In this document: in pieces, positions 17,521 to 25,672 of the stretch | How the letters are laid out: every line of letters begins with the position of its first letter | Numbering within the stretch: the stretch's first letter is position 1 | Source of the DNA: Phytoactinopolyspora halotolerans | GTDB taxonomy: Bacteria > Actinomycetota > Actinomycetes > Jiangellales > Jiangellaceae | Assembly (NCBI RefSeq): GCF_010550675.1 | Contig: NZ_JAAGOA010000013.1 | Coordinates: forward strand, 1 to 64,000 | DNA: 64,000 nt | Direction: 5' to 3' | Made by a program: the position numbers and the translations under genes | Notes under the pieces: generated by a model | Databases searched by the model: none | What the model saw: only the letters and a program-made list of their open reading frames with translations | What the model was told of the DNA's origin: nothing

Positions 17521-18165
17521 TCATCTCGTCCGCTCCGGGGTGACCAGGCGTTCCACGTACTTCGCGATCACATCGACTTCGAGGTTGACCTCGTCGCCGG
17601 GCTGTCGGCGGCCCAGCGTGGTGAGCTCCAGCGTGGTGGGGATGAGGCTCACCTCGAACCACTCGTCGTCGCCCCCGCCGCTCAGGGCCGGCACAGCCGA
17701 CACGGCGGAGACGGCGGAGACTGTGAGCGAGACTCCGTCGACGGCGATCGATCCCTTCTCCACCACGTACCGGCTCACCGCCGACGGCAGGCCGATCCGG
17801 ACGACGTCCCAGCGCTCGCCGCGCTTCCGGTTCAGCACCACGCCGACGGCGTCGACGTGGCCTTGGACGATGTGGCCGCCGAGCCGGTCGCTCACCTTGA
17901 CGGCGCGCTCGAGGTTGACCGGGTCGTCGGCGTCGAGGCGCCCGAGTGCGGAGCGGTCCAGCGTCTCCCGCATCACGTCGACCGTGAATGTCGCCCCACC
18001 TCGGTCGACGTCGACCACCGTGAGACAGACGCCGTTCACCGCGATGGAGTCCCCGTGCACCGCATCCGAGGTGACCTTCTCCCCGCGCAGTGTCAACAGC
18101 GCCCATTCGTCGGTGACTTCGAGCTTCACGACGCTGCCGAGCTCTTCCACGATTCCGGTGAACAT
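17521..18165 (-). CDS. ribE: Riboflavin synthase, alpha subunit
   Basis: A 214-aa riboflavin synthase. Two lumazine-binding domains repeat the fold: MFTGIVEELG to about residue 95, then LGGHIVQGHVDAVG to about 200. SIAVNGVCLTV and SIAVDGVSLTV occupy equivalent places. I take ATG 18165, seven bases after AGGAG, rather than the GTG at 18174. It follows ribD by 5 bases. A short AVSAVSAVSAV repeat (about residues 153-163) is an odd in-frame expansion. Confidence 0.95.
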   Translation of the reverse strand: MFTGIVEELGSVVKLEVTDEWALLTLRGEKVTSDAVHGDSIAVNGVCLTVVDVDRGGATFTVDVMRETLDRSALGRLDADDPVNLERAVKVSDRLGGHIVQGHVDAVGVVLNRKRGERWDVVRIGLPSAVSRYVVEKGSIAVDGVSLTVSAVSAVSAVPALSGGGDDEWFEVSLIPTTLELTTLGRRQPGDEVNLEVDVIAKYVERLVTPERTR

Positions 18166-18170
18166 ATGGG

Positions 18171-19232
18171 TCACTCCTTCGATGGGCGGGGTGTCGCGAT
18201 GATGCGGATGTCGCCGCCGATGGTGGCGACATCCTGAGTGTCGAGCCGGATGGCACCGTCGATGCTGGTCACGCCGGCGCCGACGAGAGCATTGGGTCCT
18301 GCTCCGAGCAGCGCCGGGGCGATGTAGGCGACGACCTGGTCGACGAGGCCGGCCGCGAAGAACGCCCCGGCCAGCGTCGGGCCGCCTTCGAGCAGCACGT
18401 ACCGCGCTCCGCGCTCGTACAGCGCGGCCACCAGCTTGGGCAGGTCGACCCGGCCGTCCGGGGTGGCGCCGACCTCGTCGGCGGTGGCGATCCAGGTGGG
18501 CGCCGACTCGTCGCGGACGCGCGCGTGCTCGGGCGTCCGGCCCGAGGAATCGACGACGACGCGCAGCGGCTGATCCTGGTACGGAAGCTCGGCGTCGCCG
18601 TCGCGGGCGGTGAGCTGGGGGTCGTCGACGATGACGGTTCCGGCACCGGCGATGATCGTGTCCACCGCTGCCCGCAGCCGGTGCACGTCGGCCCGAGCGG
18701 CCGCACCGGTGATCCAGCGGCTGGACCCGTCGGCGGCGGCGCTGCGCCCGTCCAAGGTCGCCGCGTACTTCCAGACGACGAACGGCCGGGTGGAGCGGAA
18801 CGGGGTCAGCCAGCGTGCGTTCGCGGCGGCGGCCTCATCAGCGAGCAGGCCACTCTCCACGTCGATCCCGTGCTCCCGCAGATGCGCCGCGCCGCCGGCG
18901 GCGGTCGGGTTCGGGTCGGCGACGGCGTAGACGACCCGAGCGACGCCCGCGTCGAGGAGTGCGTTGCTGCACGGACCGGTGCGGCCCTGATGGTTGCAGG
19001 GTTCGAGGGTGACGACGGCCGTGCCGCCCCGGGCGCGTTCACCGGCGGCCCGCAGGGCGACGATCTCGGCATGTGGGCTCCCCGGCCGCTCGTGCCAACC
19101 CTCACCGGCGATCTCACCCGCGGCATCCAGGATCACGCAGCCGACGTCCGGGTTCGGTGGGGTCGTCCATGTCGCGCGCGTCGACAGCTCGATGGCGCGA
19201 CGCATCGCCGTGTGTTCGGCTTGATTCGCCAC
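18171..19232 (-). CDS. ribD: Bifunctional riboflavin deaminase/reductase
   Basis: A 353-aa RibD. Residues about 1-145 are the deaminase with zinc motif PHAEIVAL and EPCNHQGRTGPC; residues about 148-350 are the reductase with FVVWKYAATLDGRSAAADGSSRWITG and LEGGPTLAGAFF. The protein converts the first pyrimidine intermediate of the riboflavin pathway. The GTG start at 19232 lies 8 bases after a GAGGAG ribosome site that is caught in a hairpin (19234-19266), and an FMN riboswitch lies further upstream. Confidence 0.97.
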   Translation of the reverse strand: MANQAEHTAMRRAIELSTRATWTTPPNPDVGCVILDAAGEIAGEGWHERPGSPHAEIVALRAAGERARGGTAVVTLEPCNHQGRTGPCSNALLDAGVARVVYAVADPNPTAAGGAAHLREHGIDVESGLLADEAAAANARWLTPFRSTRPFVVWKYAATLDGRSAAADGSSRWITGAAARADVHRLRAAVDTIIAGAGTVIVDDPQLTARDGDAELPYQDQPLRVVVDSSGRTPEHARVRDESAPTWIATADEVGATPDGRVDLPKLVAALYERGARYVLLEGGPTLAGAFFAAGLVDQVVAYIAPALLGAGPNALVGAGVTSIDGAIRLDTQDVATIGGDIRIIATPRPSKE

Positions 19233-19233
19233 C

Positions 19234-19266
19234 GGAGCGCCTCCTCACTCGTCATCCGAGCGCTCC
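19234..19266 (-). promoter_or_regulatory. Hairpin masking the ribD ribosome binding site
   Basis: On the minus strand, GGAGCGC and GCGCTCC form a 7-bp stem, and the GAGGAG ribosome site lies at the 3' end of its loop against the stem, directly before the GTG start. This is the arrangement expected if the FMN riboswitch controls translation rather than termination. Confidence 0.65.
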
Positions 19267-19350
19267 GGGGTATGCGTCGCCAAGGCGACAAACCGGACAC
19301 CGGCGGGACGCGACCGTCTCAGACGTCTCGCACCACGGCGGTGCCCTCGT

Positions 19351-19484
19351 GTGCTGCCTCCCATCCGGACTTTCACCGTCGGTCCCGGAATTTCACCAGG
19401 TCAACCGGACCGCTGCCAAGAGCAGTGGGCCGGGTCGCGGACTGTCACCGCCGGTTCGGACTTTCACCGAGCCCCGGAGCACAC
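19351..19484 (-). promoter_or_regulatory. FMN riboswitch (RFN element)
   Basis: The minus strand carries the conserved FMN aptamer blocks in order: CGGTGAAAGTCCG, CCGGCGGT, then a variable stem (about GGCCCACTGCTCTTGGCAGC), TGGTGAAATTCC, CGGTGAAAGTCCGGATGGGAG, and outer strands GTGTGCTCC/GGAGGCAGCAC that close the junction. It lies about 120 bases upstream of ribD and should lower rib operon expression when FMN is abundant. The rib-his block downstream includes hisE-hisG, which may also feel it. Confidence 0.95.
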
Positions 19485-19600
19485 GTTGGTTCTCTCTTGG
19501 CAGTGTAACCGCGCCTGGGCCCATCGTGTTCCCCGACAACGCCACAATGTGCCGTCATCCGTATGCACATGCCATCCAGCGTCGCATGACCGTCTCTGGC

Positions 19601-19609
19601 TGTGGATAA
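19601..19609. promoter_or_regulatory. Perfect DnaA-box 9-mer upstream of FitAB-type pair
   Basis: The sequence TGTGGATAA is the complement of the DnaA consensus TTATCCACA. It stands about 30-40 bases before a possible -10 element (TACGCT). Identical 9-mers precede both Uma2 genes in this window. Whether DnaA binds here is untested. Confidence 0.5.
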
Positions 19610-19721
19610 CCGGATCTTCGTCCGTCAGCGTCGCTACGCTTATGTCAGAGCTCGTTTCCCCGGGAAGAAGGAGTTCTGCATGGCAACGGAGACAACATCA
19701 TCAGCCCCACCGTCGCGCGCG

Positions 19722-19741
19722 TTTGCTAGCGTTGCTAGCAA
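19722..19741. promoter_or_regulatory. Candidate operator of the FitAB-type toxin-antitoxin pair
   Basis: Two copies of TTGCTAGC, 9-10 bases apart, end in the perfect palindrome TTGCTAGCAA, 22 bases before the antitoxin's ATG. Ribbon-helix-helix antitoxins such as FitA bind tandem half-sites like these and repress their own operon. Confidence 0.65.
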
Positions 19742-19763
19742 TGACAGCTGTGGAGGTGGCGCG

Positions 19764-20009
19764 ATGGCGACTCTGACGATTCGAAACGTCGACGAAGACC
19801 TCAAGGCCAGACTGCGAGTCAGAGCGGCAGAGAACGGCCGCTCCATGGAGGCCGAGGTACGTGCGATCTTGCAGGCAGCCCTCGAACCGCCCGGACCCGC
19901 GATCGATATCGGATCCGTCCTTCGCCGCCGGTTTGCCGACATGGATGACGCATCGTTTCCGTTGCCAGAGCGCAATGAACTCGCGCAACCTGCGGAATTC
20001 GGACAATGA
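19764..20009 (+). CDS. FitA-like antitoxin, ribbon-helix-helix
   Basis: An 81-aa antitoxin. The N-terminal MATLTIRNVDEDLKARLRVRAAENGRSMEAEVRAIL is the FitA-type ribbon-helix-helix domain, for DNA binding and dimerisation; the C-terminal part should wrap and block the toxin. The ATG at 19764 follows GGAGG. An in-frame ATG at 19680 with AAGGAG would add 28 residues and place the operator inside the gene, so the canonical start is preferred. The stop overlaps the toxin start by 4 bases (ATGA). Confidence 0.88.
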   Translation: MATLTIRNVDEDLKARLRVRAAENGRSMEAEVRAILQAALEPPGPAIDIGSVLRRRFADMDDASFPLPERNELAQPAEFGQ

Positions 20010-20440
20010 TCGTCCTCGACACCAATGTCGTCTCCGAACTGTGCAGACCGGCACCGGAGCCGGCCGTCGCCGCGTGGGCGAGCCAGCATCCCCGGGATGA
20101 CGTGTTCATCACCGCCACGACTGTCGCCGAGTTACTCTTCGGCATCAGGTGCCTACCAGACGGACGGCGAAAAGAGGAGCTGACCACCCGGATGGCGTCG
20201 GTGGTCGGGCAGGACTTCGATGGCCGGGTTCTTCCATTCGACGTCGTAGCGGCTGGGAACTATGCGCTGATCGCGAGCAGTCGCAGACACCGCGGGAGGC
20301 CGATCAGCGTCGCCGACGCTCAGATAGCAGCCGCATGCCGAAGAGTCTCAGCTACGCTTGCCACGCGCAACGTCAAGGACTTCAGGGATACGGGTATCGA
20401 CGTCGTCAACCCGTGGGAGCACGACGTCGCCGGTCCCTGA
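20006..20440 (+). CDS. FitB/VapC-type PIN-domain toxin
   Basis: A 144-aa PIN ribonuclease. The acidic metal-binding residues are in VLDTNVVSE (Asp5), TTVAELLFGI (Glu near 43) and ISVADAQIAA (Asp near 103), with a final TRNVKDFRDTGIDVVNPW motif typical of the FitB branch. As a free protein it should cleave RNA and stop growth; it is held in check by the antitoxin encoded just upstream, with which it overlaps by 4 bases. Confidence 0.9.
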   Translation: MIVLDTNVVSELCRPAPEPAVAAWASQHPRDDVFITATTVAELLFGIRCLPDGRRKEELTTRMASVVGQDFDGRVLPFDVVAAGNYALIASSRRHRGRPISVADAQIAAACRRVSATLATRNVKDFRDTGIDVVNPWEHDVAGP

Positions 20441-20460
20441 ATTCACCGACGCCTTGCGGA

Positions 20461-21129
20461 TCAGGACAGGTTCGAGGCGTCGGCGGCCAGCGTGCGCAGG
20501 TCCTCGACGGCAGCGGCGGCATCGTCGGCGCCATAGACCGCCGAGCCGGCGACGAACACGTCCGCACCCGCATCGGCGCACCGCTCGATCGTCTCCTTGG
20601 AGACGCCGCCATCGATCTGAATCCACACGTCCAGCCCGGAACGGGACACCATCTCCCGCGCCCGGCGGATCTTCGGCAGGCAGACGTCGAGGAACTCCTG
20701 CCCACCGAACCCAGGCTCTACCGTCATCACCAACAGCATGTCGATCTCGGTGAGGAGATCCTCGAACGGCTCGACCGGTGTGGCGGGCTTCAGGCCGACG
20801 CCTGCCCGCGCGCCCTGACGGCGGATCTCCCGGGCCAACCGGATCGGTGCCGCGGCCGCCTCCGCGTGGAACGTGACGCTGGCTGCGCCGACCTCCGCGT
20901 AGCCCGGGGCCCAGCGGTCCGGGTCGTCGATCATCAGGTGGCAGTCCACCGGCAGTTCGGTGCGGTTCAGGATCGCCTCGACCACGGGCAGCCCGAGCGT
21001 GAGGTTCGGGACGAAGTGGTAGTCCATGACATCGACATGCACCAGGTCGGCGTTGCCGATCCGGTTGATCTCGGACTCGAGATTGGCGAAGTCAGCGGAG
21101 AGGATGCTCGGCGCGATCTGGATGCCCAC
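20461..21129 (-). CDS. rpe: Ribulose-phosphate 3-epimerase
   Basis: A 222-aa TIM-barrel enzyme that interconverts ribulose 5-phosphate and xylulose 5-phosphate in the pentose phosphate pathway. Motifs are [52 protein letters not shown] and [10 protein letters not shown], with the metal-binding His and Asp residues in place. It converges with the toxin gene across only 20 bases. Confidence 0.97.
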   Translation of the reverse strand: MGIQIAPSILSADFANLESEINRIGNADLVHVDVMDYHFVPNLTLGLPVVEAILNRTELPVDCHLMIDDPDRWAPGYAEVGAASVTFHAEAAAAPIRLAREIRRQGARAGVGLKPATPVEPFEDLLTEIDMLLVMTVEPGFGGQEFLDVCLPKIRRAREMVSRSGLDVWIQIDGGVSKETIERCADAGADVFVAGSAVYGADDAAAAVEDLRTLAADASNLS

Positions 21130-21180
21130 AAGGCTCCAGCCTAATGCTCACCCCTACCGGGCACGACGACGCCGGTCACC

Positions 21181-21687
21181 TCAGCCCTGCGACCAGCCGC
21201 TCGACGGCGTGGCGCGCGTCGTCTCGGCGCTCGGCTGCTCCACCGGCCTGCCGCTGAACTGGGTCGACAGCACCACCGACGTCCGCATCTCACCGTGCTT
21301 GCCGAGCCGTTCGAACAGTCCCTCCAAATGCTCCAACGACGTCGCCCGGACCTTCAGCATCGAGCAATGGTCTCCGCTGAGCTTGTGGATCTCCACCACC
21401 TCGGGATAGTCGCTGGCCTTGCTGGTCTTCAACAGGCAGTGGTCGAGCCGGCATCGCATCCGGACGAAGGCGGTGTGTTCGTAGCCGACCCGCTGCGGCT
21501 CGACGGCGGCGTGGTATCCGGTGATGACGCCGGACTCCTCTAGCCGCCGCACCCGGTCGGCCACCGCCGGCGGCGACAGATTCACGCGTCGGCCCAGCTC
21601 GTTGTATGACAGCCGCCCGTCGGCCTGAAGCTCTCGAAGGATCCGCCAGTCGGTGTCATCCAGCGTTCTTTGTGTTCGTAAATCCAT
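21181..21687 (-). CDS. Lrp/AsnC-family transcriptional regulator
   Basis: A 168-aa regulator. The N-terminal winged helix-turn-helix is WRILRELQADGRLSYNELGRRVNLSPPAVADRVRRLEESGVITGY; the C-terminal RAM domain (about residues 70-150) binds amino acids and forms the oligomer. It is divergently placed to an MFS transporter with about 95 bases between, so it probably controls that gene. The effector is unknown. Confidence 0.92.
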   Translation of the reverse strand: MDLRTQRTLDDTDWRILRELQADGRLSYNELGRRVNLSPPAVADRVRRLEESGVITGYHAAVEPQRVGYEHTAFVRMRCRLDHCLLKTSKASDYPEVVEIHKLSGDHCSMLKVRATSLEHLEGLFERLGKHGEMRTSVVLSTQFSGRPVEQPSAETTRATPSSGWSQG

Positions 21688-21781
21688 CGCACTGAATTCC
21701 TTTCATACCGACGACGTTGCCGACGATACGCCGTTGATCGGCCATTCGAAATCGCCGGTCAGGTTTCTAACATCGATCCAC

Positions 21782-23032
21782 ATGACCGTTGAGACCTCTC
21801 CCCGCCCGCACCCGTCCCCGCCCGACGACCTTCAGGGCACCGGCCGGTTACGCCCGATGTCCGTGCTCTTCACCGGCGTCGCACTCACCACCGTCGCGCT
21901 CACCGGTGCGAGCGCGGTGTCGACGCTGATCGCCGCCGATGCGGTAGGTGATCGGTGGAGCGGCACTCCGAACGCGCTCGCCGTGCTCGGCACCGCGATC
22001 GCGACGCTCGCCCTCGGCTCGGTGATGGCTCGCCGCGGTCATCGCGCCGGCCTGGCCGTCGGCTACCTGCTGGCCGCGGTCGGCGCCGCCGTCGCCCTCG
22101 GCGGCGTGCTCACCGGCGCACTGCCCCTGCTGCTGGTCGGCATGATAGGCGTCGGGGCCGGAAACGGGAGCGCCCAGCTGGCGCGTTACTCGGCCGCCGA
22201 GTTGTACCCGCGCGATCGCAAGGGGTTCGCCCTGTCACTCATCGTGTGGGCGGGCACCATCGGGGGCATCGTCGGTCCGCTCCTGATCTCCCCGACCGCG
22301 CACCTCGCCGAGCGTCTGTCGATGCCCGCGCACGCGGGACCGTTCCTGCTCACCATCGTCGCGGTCGGCGCCGCGGCGGCGGCATCCGCCGCGCTGCCAC
22401 GCGCGGCCCATCGCGTTCTGGACGGTCCTCGGCGGTTGCTGCCCCGCGGCGCGCTGCGCCGTGCCCTGCGGACGCCGGCCGTCGGCGTCGCGATCAGCGC
22501 CATGGTGGTGGCACAGCTGGACATGGTCGCGGTGATGACGATGACGCCGGTCCACCTGGACCATCACGGCCACGGGCTGGGAACCGTCGGCACCATCCTG
22601 ACCATCCACGTCATGGGCATGTTCGCGCTGTCGCCGCTGTCCGGCCGGCTCGCCGATCGGTACGGCGGCACCGCGGTGATCCTGGCCGGCATCGCTGTCC
22701 TGGTGGCCGCGTCCGGCCTCGTCGCCGTAGCGCCCGATGCGCACACCTCCGCGCTGCCGCTCGCGCTGTTCCTGCTCGGCTACGGCTGGAACCTCGCCTT
22801 CGTCGGCGGCAGCAGCCTGCTCAGTCGCCACCTCCCGGCCGACACACGCACGCAGATCGAAGGCATGATCGACGCTTTGGTGTGGGGCTCGTCCGCACTG
22901 GCCAGCCTCGGATCGGGAGTGATCCTGCAGGGCGGCGGTTATGTCGTCCTCGCCCTGACCGCCGGAGCGATCGTCGTCGTCCCGTTGATCGTCATCGCTG
23001 CAGCCAGAGCGAGACCAACGGACGCAAACTGA
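21782..23032 (+). CDS. MFS transporter
   Basis: A 416-aa major facilitator with twelve likely membrane segments. The MFS motif between segments 2 and 3 is weak (ALGSVMARRGHRAGLAVGYLLAAVG), and the motif after segment 8 is SPLSGRLADRYGGTAVILAG. ATG 21782 is preceded by TAACAT 8 bases upstream, so the message may be leaderless. The divergent Lrp-type regulator suggests export of an amino acid or metabolite, which is inference. Confidence 0.88.
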   Translation: MTVETSPRPHPSPPDDLQGTGRLRPMSVLFTGVALTTVALTGASAVSTLIAADAVGDRWSGTPNALAVLGTAIATLALGSVMARRGHRAGLAVGYLLAAVGAAVALGGVLTGALPLLLVGMIGVGAGNGSAQLARYSAAELYPRDRKGFALSLIVWAGTIGGIVGPLLISPTAHLAERLSMPAHAGPFLLTIVAVGAAAAASAALPRAAHRVLDGPRRLLPRGALRRALRTPAVGVAISAMVVAQLDMVAVMTMTPVHLDHHGHGLGTVGTILTIHVMGMFALSPLSGRLADRYGGTAVILAGIAVLVAASGLVAVAPDAHTSALPLALFLLGYGWNLAFVGGSSLLSRHLPADTRTQIEGMIDALVWGSSALASLGSGVILQGGGYVVLALTAGAIVVVPLIVIAAARARPTDAN

Positions 23033-23044
23033 TCGAATCGGCCC

Positions 23045-23053
23045 TGTGGATAA
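23045..23053. promoter_or_regulatory. Perfect DnaA-box 9-mer upstream of Uma2 gene 1
   Basis: TGTGGATAA lies 59 bases before the first Uma2 gene. The 45 bases around its ribosome site, starting at TGCCATGCTTGTGTGATCAG, match those before the second Uma2 gene almost exactly. Confidence 0.5.
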
Positions 23054-23111
23054 CCCTCTTCGACGCTCGTCTGCTGCCATGCTTGTGTGATCAGCCCATC
23101 AGGGAGGCACA

Positions 23112-23666
23112 ATGAGCAGCATGGCGGTGATGCCCCGTGCGTCGCACGACTGGACAGTCGACGACCTCGAACAGCTACCCGACGACGGCCTGCAGTACGA
23201 GCTGCTCGACGGGATACTCCTCGTGACCCCGGCGCCCATTCCGCTCCATCAGGCGGTGGCGGGGGAACTCTACGTGACGCTCCGGCGTGGGTGTCCGAAG
23301 CACCTCAAGGTGTTCTTCGCCCCGCTGGACTGGCAGCCCGACCATCGCACGTCGCTCCAGCCGGACCTGTTGGTGCTGCGGCGCGACGACATCGGTCCGA
23401 AGGTCATCGAAGAGCCGCTCGCGCTCGCGGTCGAGGTCCTCTCCCCCAGCACAAAGCGCAAGGACCGGGTCCTGAAGTTCTCCAAGTACGCCGACGCCGG
23501 CGTCGCTTCATACTGGATCGTCGACCCGGTCACACGGTCGATCGAGGCATTCGATCTGGTCGACGGCGCCTACGTGCCCGTCGGCAGCGCCTCCGGGACA
23601 GAGACCATCACCCTGCAGCGCCCCTACCCGGTCACCATCACGCCGGCGGAGCTCATCGACATCTGA
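23112..23666 (+). CDS. Uma2-family endonuclease-like protein, copy 1
   Basis: A 184-aa protein of the Uma2 (DUF820) family, a PD-(D/E)XK nuclease fold common in multicopy in actinobacteria and cyanobacteria. Core residues are the Asp of LQPDLLVLRRDD, the Glu of LAVEVLSPST and the Lys of DRVLKFSKYADAGVASYWIVD. Its role in these bacteria is unsettled. It is closely related to the gene at 34360-34914 across the whole length and its upstream region. GGGAGG precedes the ATG. Confidence 0.88.
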   Translation: MSSMAVMPRASHDWTVDDLEQLPDDGLQYELLDGILLVTPAPIPLHQAVAGELYVTLRRGCPKHLKVFFAPLDWQPDHRTSLQPDLLVLRRDDIGPKVIEEPLALAVEVLSPSTKRKDRVLKFSKYADAGVASYWIVDPVTRSIEAFDLVDGAYVPVGSASGTETITLQRPYPVTITPAELIDI

Positions 23667-23708
23667 GGGGTCTGTCCGCGCTGGGACGGTACGTGTCGTC
23701 GCCTGTCG

Positions 23709-25154
23709 TCATCGGCCCAGACTGCGTCGCAGTATTCGGCACAGGAGTTCCAGCGCGCCTGGGTATGCGTGCTCCGGAGGCGTACCGTAACCGACCACCA
23801 CGGCCGGACGCAGGGACGCCGTACTGTCCGGATGGCGGTACCCGGCCAACCCGTCCAGCGTGAGGCCCGCCCGCTCCGCCTCGGCGACGACCTGGGCCTC
23901 GTCGGCATCCGGCGGAAGGTCGACGACCGCGTGCAGGCCTGCCGCGATACCGGACACTCGTACCTGCGGAACGTATTCGCGCAGCACAGCGACCAGCCGG
24001 TCGCGCCGGTCACGATACCGACGGCGCATCCGCCGCACATGCCGGTCGTACCCGCCCGACTCCAGGTAGTCGGCCAGCGTGAGCTGCTCGAGGACACTCG
24101 TCCGCAATTCCCGGTCCCCCTTCACGTCGACGACGGGCCGCACCAGGCGCTCCGGCACCACCAGCCAGCCGATCCGCACGGCCGGGCTGAGGCTCTTGCT
24201 GGTGGTGCCGAGGTAGACCACCCGCTCCGGGTCCAGGCACTGCACCGCACCCACGGGCTGGCGGTCGTAGCGGAACTCGCCGTCGTAGTCGTCCTCCAGG
24301 ATCAGCCCATCGGCCTCCGCGGCCCAGTCGACCAGTGCCACCCGCCGCTCCGGACGTAGTGGACCACCGGTCGGGAACTGATGCGCCGGGGTGAGCAAGA
24401 CCGTCCGTGCGTCCGTGGAACGCAGCGCTTCGATCCTCGCGCCGCCGCCGTCGATCGGCAGCGCGGGAGTGTCCAGTCCCGCTGATCGCAGCAGTCCGCG
24501 GTGGTACTGCAGGCCGTACTCTTCGACAGCGACGACGTCGCCCAGCAGACCGGACAGGAGCTCCAGCGCATGGCCGAACCCGGAGCAGACCACCACGCGG
24601 CCGGGATCGACCCGGACACCACGCGCCCGCGCCAGGTAGTCCGTCAGCGCCCGGCGCAGCTCCACCCGGCCCTGCGGATCGCCCGGACCGAAGGCGTCGT
24701 TGGGTGCGGCAGACAGGGCCCGCCGCGCCGATCGTAGCCAGTCGGTGCGGGGAAACGACGCCGCGTCGGCGCTGCCCTGGAGCAGGTTGTACCGCGGCCT
24801 GGACGGTGGGAGCGCCGGGGATCGCGGCGGCACCGCTGCGGGCGCGAGCGACGATCCCGATGGTGCTGACGCCGCGCTCCGTTGTGCCACCCGGGTGCCG
24901 GAACCCTGCCGGGCGACGAGCCAACCTTCGGCGACCAGCTCGGCGTACGCTTCGCTCACCGTGTTCCGGGCCATCGCCAGGTCGGCCGCCAGCGCGCGCG
25001 ACGGCGGCAGCCGCGTGCCGGGGCCGAGCCGGCCGCTGCGGATGGCCGCGCGCAGTTCCCGCGTCAGGCCCGCGCGTTTCCCTTCTGATGGGGTGAGATC
25101 GAGGTGAAGGTCGATCCCGCCGATCGCCGACGAATTGGCCCAATCATTCTCCAT
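23709..25154 (-). CDS. MocR/PdxR-family transcriptional regulator
   Basis: A 481-aa GntR-type regulator fused to an aminotransferase fold. The winged helix is at about residues 25-95 (RLPPSRALAADLAMARNTVSEAYAELVAEGWLVARQGSGTRV). The PLP domain follows, with PTGGPLRPERR, DDYDGEFRYDRQPVGA and the PLP lysine in TTSKSLSPAVRIGW. ATG 25154 was preferred over a longer frame. It diverges from an AhpD-like gene and an MFS transporter, which it probably controls, perhaps in response to PLP or an amine. Confidence 0.92.
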   Translation of the reverse strand: MENDWANSSAIGGIDLHLDLTPSEGKRAGLTRELRAAIRSGRLGPGTRLPPSRALAADLAMARNTVSEAYAELVAEGWLVARQGSGTRVAQRSAASAPSGSSLAPAAVPPRSPALPPSRPRYNLLQGSADAASFPRTDWLRSARRALSAAPNDAFGPGDPQGRVELRRALTDYLARARGVRVDPGRVVVCSGFGHALELLSGLLGDVVAVEEYGLQYHRGLLRSAGLDTPALPIDGGGARIEALRSTDARTVLLTPAHQFPTGGPLRPERRVALVDWAAEADGLILEDDYDGEFRYDRQPVGAVQCLDPERVVYLGTTSKSLSPAVRIGWLVVPERLVRPVVDVKGDRELRTSVLEQLTLADYLESGGYDRHVRRMRRRYRDRRDRLVAVLREYVPQVRVSGIAAGLHAVVDLPPDADEAQVVAEAERAGLTLDGLAGYRHPDSTASLRPAVVVGYGTPPEHAYPGALELLCRILRRSLGR

Positions 25155-25201
25155 GGAAATGGACCATATAACCGCACCATTTCGTCCATACAGTCGCACT
25201 C

Positions 25202-25654
25202 ATGACTGCTACACAACGCTTGGGCTTCTCCGAGCACGCGCCCGAGATCTACCGGGCGCTGCTGCGGCTGCACCAGGCCGCAACCAAGAACGTCGACCCG
25301 AGGCTGGCCGACCTGGTCATGATCCGCGCCTCTCAGATCAACCGCTGCGCCTTCTGCATCGACATGCACACCGCCGACGCTCGCAAGGCGGGCGAGCGGG
25401 AGGAACGGATCTCCCTGTTGAACGCCTGGCAGGAGGTGGACCGGCTCTACACCGAGCGGGAGCGGGCCGCACTTGCCTTGACCGAGGCGATGACCGTGCT
25501 GACCGACGGATTCGTTCCGGACGAGGTGTTCCGCCAGGCGGCGCGGCATTTCGATCAGGATGAACTGGCGGAACTCATCGGGTTGATCGCCACCATCAAC
25601 ACCTGGAACCGGGTCAACGTCGCGGCGCGGACGGCTCCGGCCTCCATCCGCTGA
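25202..25654 (+). CDS. Carboxymuconolactone decarboxylase/AhpD-like protein
   Basis: A 150-aa all-alpha AhpD-like protein. The redox pair CAFCIDMH near residue 55 is followed by TADARKAGEREERI, as in alkylhydroperoxidase-type carboxymuconolactone decarboxylase family members. Its usual role is peroxide or electrophile defence. It is first of a likely two-gene unit with the MFS transporter 18 bases downstream; the intergenic space to the MocR gene is only about 47 bases. Confidence 0.9.
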   Translation: MTATQRLGFSEHAPEIYRALLRLHQAATKNVDPRLADLVMIRASQINRCAFCIDMHTADARKAGEREERISLLNAWQEVDRLYTERERAALALTEAMTVLTDGFVPDEVFRQAARHFDQDELAELIGLIATINTWNRVNVAARTAPASIR

Positions 25655-25672
25655 GGAACCAGGGAGTCTGCG

